Source: Halanaerobium sp041694515
GTDB lineage: Bacteria > Bacillota > Halanaerobiia > Halanaerobiales > Halanaerobiaceae
DNA: 62,646 nucleotides
NCBI GenBank assembly: GCA_041694515.1
Contig: JASMSZ010000135.1
Location: 1 to 62,646, forward strand
Reading direction: 5' to 3'
Under the pieces are notes generated by a model. It was not told the origin of the DNA, made no database searches, and was given only the letters and a program-made list of their open reading frames with translations. How positions within the stretch are numbered: position 1 is the stretch's first letter; every line of letters begins with the position of its first letter. The translations under genes were made by a program, and so were the position numbers. Shown here in pieces: positions 58,524-62,646 of the stretch.

Positions 58524-58536
58524 ATAATTATTGAAA

Positions 58537-59778
58537 TTAATCCAATAAAAATTTAAGAAAAACTTTGTTAGCTACTTCTTTACCTCGATCTGTCAGATAG
58601 ATACGCTCATTTCCTTCTTTAATTAAATTATACTCTTTTAATTCTGCAATCTCTTCTTTATATAGAGGCTTAAAATCGACCTTAAATTGCCGGTAAAATT
58701 TATGATAAAATAAACCTTTTGCTGTTCTTAAAGCAAGAAATGAGTATTCGGCCATTTTTTCTTTCCTGCTCAAACAGTTTAATTCTCTGATTTTTGTGGC
58801 CTTAGTTTTTGAATTTTTCATTGTTCTCCGTTCTAACTCGCTATTTTTACTACCTTCATTATCCATAAATTCTGCAAAAGTTAAATTTTTCGGATTATAA
58901 TAGCTGAGATACAGATTCAAATCAGCCAAATTTTGTGAGCGGCAGTTACCATCAAAAGCTGCTGCTCCCGGACCTAAGGCTAAATAGGGCTGATAGAGCC
59001 AGTAAATATAATTGTGGCGGGCTCTATATCCTCTGCGGGCAAAATTAGAAATTTCATAATGCTGATAACCAGCAGTCTTTAATTTTTCTAAAGCCAGTTC
59101 ATACATTTCTGCATCGAGTTCTTCTGTCGGCAGTTTAAGCTCCCCCTGATTATAGCGCTGATAAAAAGGAGTATTCTCATGTATTTCAAGATTATATAAC
59201 GAAATATGAGGAGGATTGAATTTAAGCATCTCTGCTAAATCACTTTCAAATTCTTCTAAACTCTGTTCCGGCAGAGCGAAAATTAGATCAGCACTATAAC
59301 TATCAAAGTACTGATCAACTAAAGTTAATATTCTTTTATTATTCTCACCCCTGCTTCTGCGTCCTAAAAAATTTAAATGCTGATCATTAAAACTCTGGAT
59401 CCCAACACTTAAACGGTTGATTCCCGCTCTTTTTAAAGCAGTAATTTTTTCTTCCGTAATAGAAGCCGGATTAATTTCCATTGTAATTTCGGCCGCTGGA
59501 ATAACTCGAAAGCTGCTTTTAATCTTTTTAATCAATTCTCCTATAAAAAAAGGCTCTACCAGAGAAGGAGTACCACCTCCCAGATAGATAGTCTGCAGTA
59601 AATCATTATTTACTTTCTGAGTCAATTCCTTTAATTCCATAAAAAGGGCGGCCCAGTAGAGGTCCACCCTTTGTTTTGTATATTTAACTGAATAAAAATC
59701 ACAGTAAGGGCATTTACTGCTGCAGAATGGAAGATGAATATATAAAGCATTTGCATTTTTAAATTTTAAATCAGGCAT
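58537..59778 (-). CDS. hemW: Radical SAM heme chaperone HemW
   Basis: Radical SAM protein (formerly HemN-like) proposed to insert heme into respiratory enzymes. The 413-aa protein has the cluster motif CSSKCPYCDF (about residue 20-29), GGGTPSL and the HemW-type HNYIYWLYQPYLALGPGA. A Lys/Ser-rich insert (about 310-335) precedes the conserved SRKEKMAEYSFLALR. The second of two close ATGs is chosen because AAAGGA is 6 nt before it. It overlaps the lepA end, and the lepA-hemW-hrcA order is standard. Confidence 0.93.
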   Translation of the reverse strand: MPDLKFKNANALYIHLPFCSSKCPYCDFYSVKYTKQRVDLYWAALFMELKELTQKVNNDLLQTIYLGGGTPSLVEPFFIGELIKKIKSSFRVIPAAEITMEINPASITEEKITALKRAGINRLSVGIQSFNDQHLNFLGRRSRGENNKRILTLVDQYFDSYSADLIFALPEQSLEEFESDLAEMLKFNPPHISLYNLEIHENTPFYQRYNQGELKLPTEELDAEMYELALEKLKTAGYQHYEISNFARRGYRARHNYIYWLYQPYLALGPGAAAFDGNCRSQNLADLNLYLSYYNPKNLTFAEFMDNEGSKNSELERRTMKNSKTKATKIRELNCLSRKEKMAEYSFLALRTAKGLFYHKFYRQFKVDFKPLYKEEIAELKEYNLIKEGNERIYLTDRGKEVANKVFLKFLLD

Positions 59779-61558
59779 TTTCATTCCTTTCTAAAACTGT
59801 CATAAATGCTTCCTGAGGAATTTCTACACTTCCAACCTGTTTCATCCGCTTTTTACCTTCTTTTTGTTTTTCAAGTAGTTTACGTTTTCGACTGACGTCT
59901 CCACCATAACATTTCTGCAGTACATCTTTGCGCACAGCTGGAATATTGACTCTGGCTATGATTTTCCCTCCAACTGAAGCTTGGATTGGAACTTTAAACA
60001 TATGACGTGGAATAACTTCTTTTAATCTCCTAACAAGCGCATTTCCTCGCTGATAAGAATCCTCATCATGAACGATTATAGATAGAGCATCTACAACATC
60101 TTTATTAACTAAGATATCAAGTTTAACCAGATTGGATTCTTTATATCCTTCTAACTCGTAATCCAGAGTTGCATAACCTCTGGTTTTTGATTTTAACTGG
60201 TTAAAAAATTCTGTAATAATTTCACTTAAGGGCATTTCATATTTTAAAGTTACTCGATCCTGATCTATATACTGCATATCCTTAAATTCACCCCGGTTAT
60301 CCTGGCAGAGCTCCATTGCCTGTCCAACATATTCTTCCGGTAGATGTATTTCTGCAGTAACAAAGGGTTCTTTTATTTTATCAACCTCGCTTTGGTCCGG
60401 AAAAGCAGCTGGATTTTCTATTTTCAGTTCTTCACCATTCTTTTTAATGATCTGATATTCTACACTGGGAGCAGTAATTACCAGATCCAGATCATACTCT
60501 CTCTCCAGTCTTTCCTGAATAACCTCCATATGCAGCAGACCTAAAAAACCACAGCGAAAACCAAAACCAAGAGCTTCAGAAGTTTCAGGCTCAAAGGTAA
60601 AAGAAGCATCGTTAAGCTGCAGTTTTTCTAAAGCCTCTTTTAAAATTTCATAATCTGCATTATCTGTAGGGTAAAGACCACTAAATACCATCGGCTGTAC
60701 TTTCTGATAACCCGGAAGCGCTTTTTCAGCAGGGTTATTCTTTAAAGTAATTGTATCACCAACCCTACAGTTGCGTACATCTTTGATTCCTGAAATAATA
60801 TAACCAACTTCGCCGGAACTCAGTTCATTTTTTTTCTGCATGGCAGGATCAAAAAAGCCTACTTCATCCACTTCATAACTTTTTTGATTGGACATCAATA
60901 AAATCTTATCTCCCTTTTTAACAGAGCCTTCCATAACTCTAACATAAGCAATTACTCCCTGATAAGAATCATAAAGAGTATCGAAAATCAATGCTTTTAA
61001 AGGTTGGTTAATTCCATTATATGGCTCTGGAATCCGCTTAATAATTGCCTCCAGAATTTGATCAATATTTGTTCCCTCTTTAGCACTGGCTAAAATTGCC
61101 TCATCAGGATCAATACCGATATCTAAAAGCTGTTCCTTTACCCTCTGCGGATTAGCTGAGGGTAAATCAATTTTATTAATAACTGGAATAATTTCTAAAT
61201 CATGCTCTAAGGCCAGATAAATATTAGCCATTGTTTGAGCTTCAACCCCCTGAGCAGCATCAATGACTAAAAGAGCTCCTTCACAGGCAGCCAGACTTCT
61301 GGATACCTCATAAGCAAAATCTACATGCCCAGGAGTATCAATTAAATTCAGCTCATATCCCTGGTGCTCAATTGTCACTGCCTGAGCTTTAATAGTTATT
61401 CCTCTTTCTCTCTCTAAATCCATTTTATCTAAAACCTGTTCCTGCATTTTGCGATCTGTAATTGTACCTGTATATTCTAACATACGATCAGCAAGAGTCG
61501 ATTTCCCGTGATCAATATGAGCAATTATGCAAAAGTTTCTAATCTTATCAGTCTGCAA
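59771..61558 (-). CDS. lepA: Elongation factor 4 (LepA)
   Basis: Ribosome-associated GTPase, 595 aa. G1 AHIDHGKSTLADRM, G3 DTPGH and G4 NKIDLP are present, followed by domains II, III and V and the LepA-specific C-terminal domain (RKKDVLQKCYGGDVSRKRKLLEKQ-like; here CYGGDVSRKRKLLEKQKEGK). It lacks EF-G domain IV, as expected. The start is TTG, with AAGGAGGA upstream. It is divergent from rpsT. Confidence 0.97.
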   Translation of the reverse strand: MQTDKIRNFCIIAHIDHGKSTLADRMLEYTGTITDRKMQEQVLDKMDLERERGITIKAQAVTIEHQGYELNLIDTPGHVDFAYEVSRSLAACEGALLVIDAAQGVEAQTMANIYLALEHDLEIIPVINKIDLPSANPQRVKEQLLDIGIDPDEAILASAKEGTNIDQILEAIIKRIPEPYNGINQPLKALIFDTLYDSYQGVIAYVRVMEGSVKKGDKILLMSNQKSYEVDEVGFFDPAMQKKNELSSGEVGYIISGIKDVRNCRVGDTITLKNNPAEKALPGYQKVQPMVFSGLYPTDNADYEILKEALEKLQLNDASFTFEPETSEALGFGFRCGFLGLLHMEVIQERLEREYDLDLVITAPSVEYQIIKKNGEELKIENPAAFPDQSEVDKIKEPFVTAEIHLPEEYVGQAMELCQDNRGEFKDMQYIDQDRVTLKYEMPLSEIITEFFNQLKSKTRGYATLDYELEGYKESNLVKLDILVNKDVVDALSIIVHDEDSYQRGNALVRRLKEVIPRHMFKVPIQASVGGKIIARVNIPAVRKDVLQKCYGGDVSRKRKLLEKQKEGKKRMKQVGSVEIPQEAFMTVLERNENA

Positions 61559-61622
61559 AAAAACTTCCTCCTTTTATACTAAATCTTTTTGCCGGATTAA
61601 GAATACTATCCACAGCACTTTA

Positions 61623-61651
61623 ATTATATTATACTCAGGCTGATTAATCAA
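61623..61651 (-). promoter_or_regulatory. lepA promoter
   Basis: Minus-strand -35 TTGATT (61646-61651), a 17-nt spacer and -10 TATAAT (61623-61628). A second overlapping TATAAT lies 5 bp upstream. The 260-bp lepA/rpsT gap holds this promoter and the rpsT promoter on the other strand; no other element is seen in it. Confidence 0.75.
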
Positions 61652-61727
61652 TTTTCTTTTTTTACTGCAGTTTAAGTTCTAATTTATTAATCTCATCCTA
61701 AATAGATCTGTTTTTCGAATTTAGCTC

Positions 61728-61756
61728 TTGCATTTTAGATAACAACATGTTAAAAT
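61728..61756 (+). promoter_or_regulatory. rpsT promoter
   Basis: Plus-strand -35 TTGCAT (61728-61733), a 17-nt spacer and -10 TAAAAT (61751-61756). It gives a 5' leader of about 55 nt. Confidence 0.7.
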
Positions 61757-61818
61757 TGAAATGCTGCAAATTAAGTCTGGGACTATAAATACTTACTTTT
61801 AAGAGGGGGTGAAGTTAG

Positions 61819-62079
61819 ATGCCTATTATTAAATCTGCTAAGAAAAGAGTCAAGATAACAGAAAAGAAAACTGCTCAAAATCGCGAATGGAAAGATAGAT
61901 TAAAAAATGCGATTAAAGATATGGAAAAGGCAGTTGAAGCAGGGGACAAAGAAGCTGCTGCAGAACAGTTAAAAGAGACTAAAAAGGTCATCGATAAGGC
62001 TGTAACAAGAAATATCCTTCATAAAAACAATGCAGCCCGCAAAAAATCCCGCCTCACAAAGATGTATAATAATATGTAA
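61819..62079 (+). CDS. rpsT: 30S ribosomal protein S20
   Basis: Primary 16S rRNA-binding protein, 86 aa, basic. MPIIKSAKKRVKITEK at the start and IDKAVTRNILHKNNAARKKSRLT near the end (motif NILHKNNAARKKSRLT) are characteristic. GAGGGGGTG precedes the ATG. It is the only plus-strand gene of the window. It is divergent from lepA and convergent with holA, a common arrangement in Firmicutes. Confidence 0.97.
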   Translation: MPIIKSAKKRVKITEKKTAQNREWKDRLKNAIKDMEKAVEAGDKEAAAEQLKETKKVIDKAVTRNILHKNNAARKKSRLTKMYNNM

Positions 62080-62135
62080 TTTGAATTTTACATTAAGGTA
62101 AATGGGTATCTCTGTGCATTTTTTCTAAAAAACTA

Positions 62136-62165
62136 TTGACAATTATACGCTTATTAAAATATATC
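62136..62165 (+). promoter_or_regulatory. Promoter-like sequence downstream of rpsT
   Basis: Plus-strand TTGACA (62136-62141), an 18-nt spacer and TATATC (62160-62165). No ORF follows before the terminators at 62193 and 62232. If active it would give a transcript of only about 50-100 nt. Confidence 0.4.
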
Positions 62166-62185
62166 TAAAAGATAGCTATCTTTTA
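62166..62185. repeat. Perfect 20-bp palindrome next to the promoter-like sequence
   Basis: TAAAAGATAG followed at once by its reverse complement. It touches the 3' end of the putative -10 and covers the predicted start site near 62172. This position suits a repressor operator. As RNA it has no loop, so a DNA-binding role is more likely. Confidence 0.6.
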
Positions 62186-62192
62186 AATTATT

Positions 62193-62220
62193 AAACTCAT
62201 CCAGTTGGATGAGTTTTCAT
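62193..62220 (+). terminator. Terminator downstream of rpsT
   Basis: Plus-strand hairpin AAACTCATCC-AGTT-GGATGAGTTT followed by TCATTT. It ends rpsT transcripts, or a short RNA from the promoter-like site. Confidence 0.75.
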
Positions 62221-62231
62221 TTATCTATAAT

Positions 62232-62270
62232 AAAAAGTTCAGCCTCTAACCAGCAGGCTGAACTTTTTTT
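62232..62270. terminator. Bidirectional terminator between rpsT and holA
   Basis: Arms of 13 bp, AAAAGTTCAGCCT / AGGCTGAACTTTT, with a 9-nt loop and A/T runs on both sides. It can stop rpsT from one side and holA from the other. Confidence 0.85.
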
Positions 62271-62274
62271 AGAT

Positions 62275-62646
62275 TTAATAAGCAATTGATTTGATTATAA
62301 TCATGTCCAGAGCTGTATTCTGATCCGGATAGTAACCTGTCAAAAAATGGTAGTTAGCTTTTAATATTTCATCCAATATTTTTTCTAATTCTTTTTGGGT
62401 AAAGTTCCTACACCGCTGCAGTGACTTTTTTACCGGATAGGGATGTTTACCTATTTTTTTTGCAATCTTGTAATTATCCTGGGTGTACTGACTGTAAAAT
62501 TTAACCTGCATTAAAAGCTCAATCTGATTTTTAAGCATAGTCAGTAAATATAAAGGATAAACTCCCCTGTTTAGCATTTCCTTTAAGGTTAAAAGAGCCT
62601 GATCAGTTTTTTTATCACCAATTAAATCAAGAAAGTGAAATATTTC
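62275..62646 (-). CDS. holA: DNA polymerase III subunit delta, C-terminal part (partial at window edge)
   Basis: The reading frame is open to the window end, so only the last 123 residues are present. An internal ATG at 62577 is not the real start. The part seen has FHFLDLIGDKKTDQALLTLKEML, quoted as FLDLIGDKKTDQALLTL, then GVYPLYLLTML and IGKHPYPVKKSLQRCRNF, all typical of the delta domain III. Delta opens the sliding clamp in the clamp loader. It converges with rpsT, the common Firmicutes neighbour. Confidence 0.9.
   Translation of the reverse strand, partial: EIFHFLDLIGDKKTDQALLTLKEMLNRGVYPLYLLTMLKNQIELLMQVKFYSQYTQDNYKIAKKIGKHPYPVKKSLQRCRNFTQKELEKILDEILKANYHFLTGYYPDQNTALDMIIIKSIAY

Noticed and set aside
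62275..62577. Complete 100-aa gene beginning at 62577
   Set aside because: The frame is open to the window edge and the upstream residues match the same DNA polymerase III delta domain, so it is the end of holA.
1..62646. CRISPR arrays, insertion sequences, prophage or defence islands
   Set aside because: No regularly spaced repeats, transposase, integrase, terminal inverted repeats or known defence proteins were seen; the gene order is core Firmicutes synteny.

Overview
The window looks like a chromosomal segment of a low-GC, diderm, anaerobic Firmicute, most probably a Halanaerobiales member (Halanaerobium-like). This is inferred from gene order and protein flavour, not from a database match. 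The DNA is AT-rich, ribosome binding sites are strong AGGAGG/GAGGTG types, TTG and GTG starts are frequent, and the gene order follows the classic Firmicutes clusters (recJ-apt-rel-dtd; ruvCAB-queA-tgt-yajC-secDF; dnaG-rpoD; phoH-pgpH-ybeY-dgk-cdd-era-recO; hrcA-grpE-dnaK-dnaJ; lepA-hemW). A membrane-anchored SurA-like chaperone fits a cell with an outer membrane. Every gene except rpsT is on the minus strand, so this is one long co-directional, presumably leading-strand, arm.

Read in the direction of transcription (high to low coordinates): the 3' part of holA converges with rpsT at 62.1-62.3 kb. Then come lepA-hemW, the CIRCE-controlled hrcA-grpE-dnaK-dnaJ operon with rsmE-mtaB-HIT-yqeY, the nfeD-floA membrane pair, and an unrecognised membrane-anchored protein. 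These are followed by phoH-pgpH-ybeY-(DGK/PAP2 fusion)-CNNM-(DUF3048 lipoprotein)-cdd-era-deoC-recO, glyQS, ppsR, dgt and dnaG-rpoD. A stable-RNA region follows with a CAU tRNA, nif3 and RNase P RNA, and next to it a small cassette of two unrecognised 69-aa genes and an XRE regulator. Next are yebC, ruvCAB-queA-tgt-yajC-lepB-secDF, ubiB, recJ-apt-rel-dtd-MBL hydrolase, a SurA/TPR fusion, hisS-aspS, 6S RNA, 5-formyl-THF cyclo-ligase, rarA-yigZ, the Rrf2 regulator-cysteine desulfurase-mnmA operon, and finally a tandem rRNA promoter and the 5' end of 16S rRNA at position 1.

Most of the content is housekeeping: translation (tRNA synthetases, tRNA thiolation and queuosine, 16S maturation), recombination and repair, protein export, heat shock, stringent response and c-di-AMP turnover. 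The less ordinary items are: (1) tandem rRNA promoters and a tRNA promoter that share a G-initiating GTCG(C/T) start placed exactly 7 nt after the -10, pointing to GTP-sensing control; (2) 6S RNA directly upstream of 5-formyl-THF cyclo-ligase, the arrangement known from proteobacteria; (3) a SurA-N domain fused to TPRs with the PPIase domain missing; (4) a DgkA/PAP2 lipid kinase-phosphatase fusion; (5) an unknown gene where sporulation genes yqfC/yqfD usually sit; (6) the two-gene unknown cassette beside an XRE regulator; (7) a promoter, a perfect 20-bp palindrome and a terminator with no ORF between them downstream of rpsT. No CRISPR array, transposase, prophage or riboswitch was seen. I found no clear new multi-gene defence or biosynthetic system.
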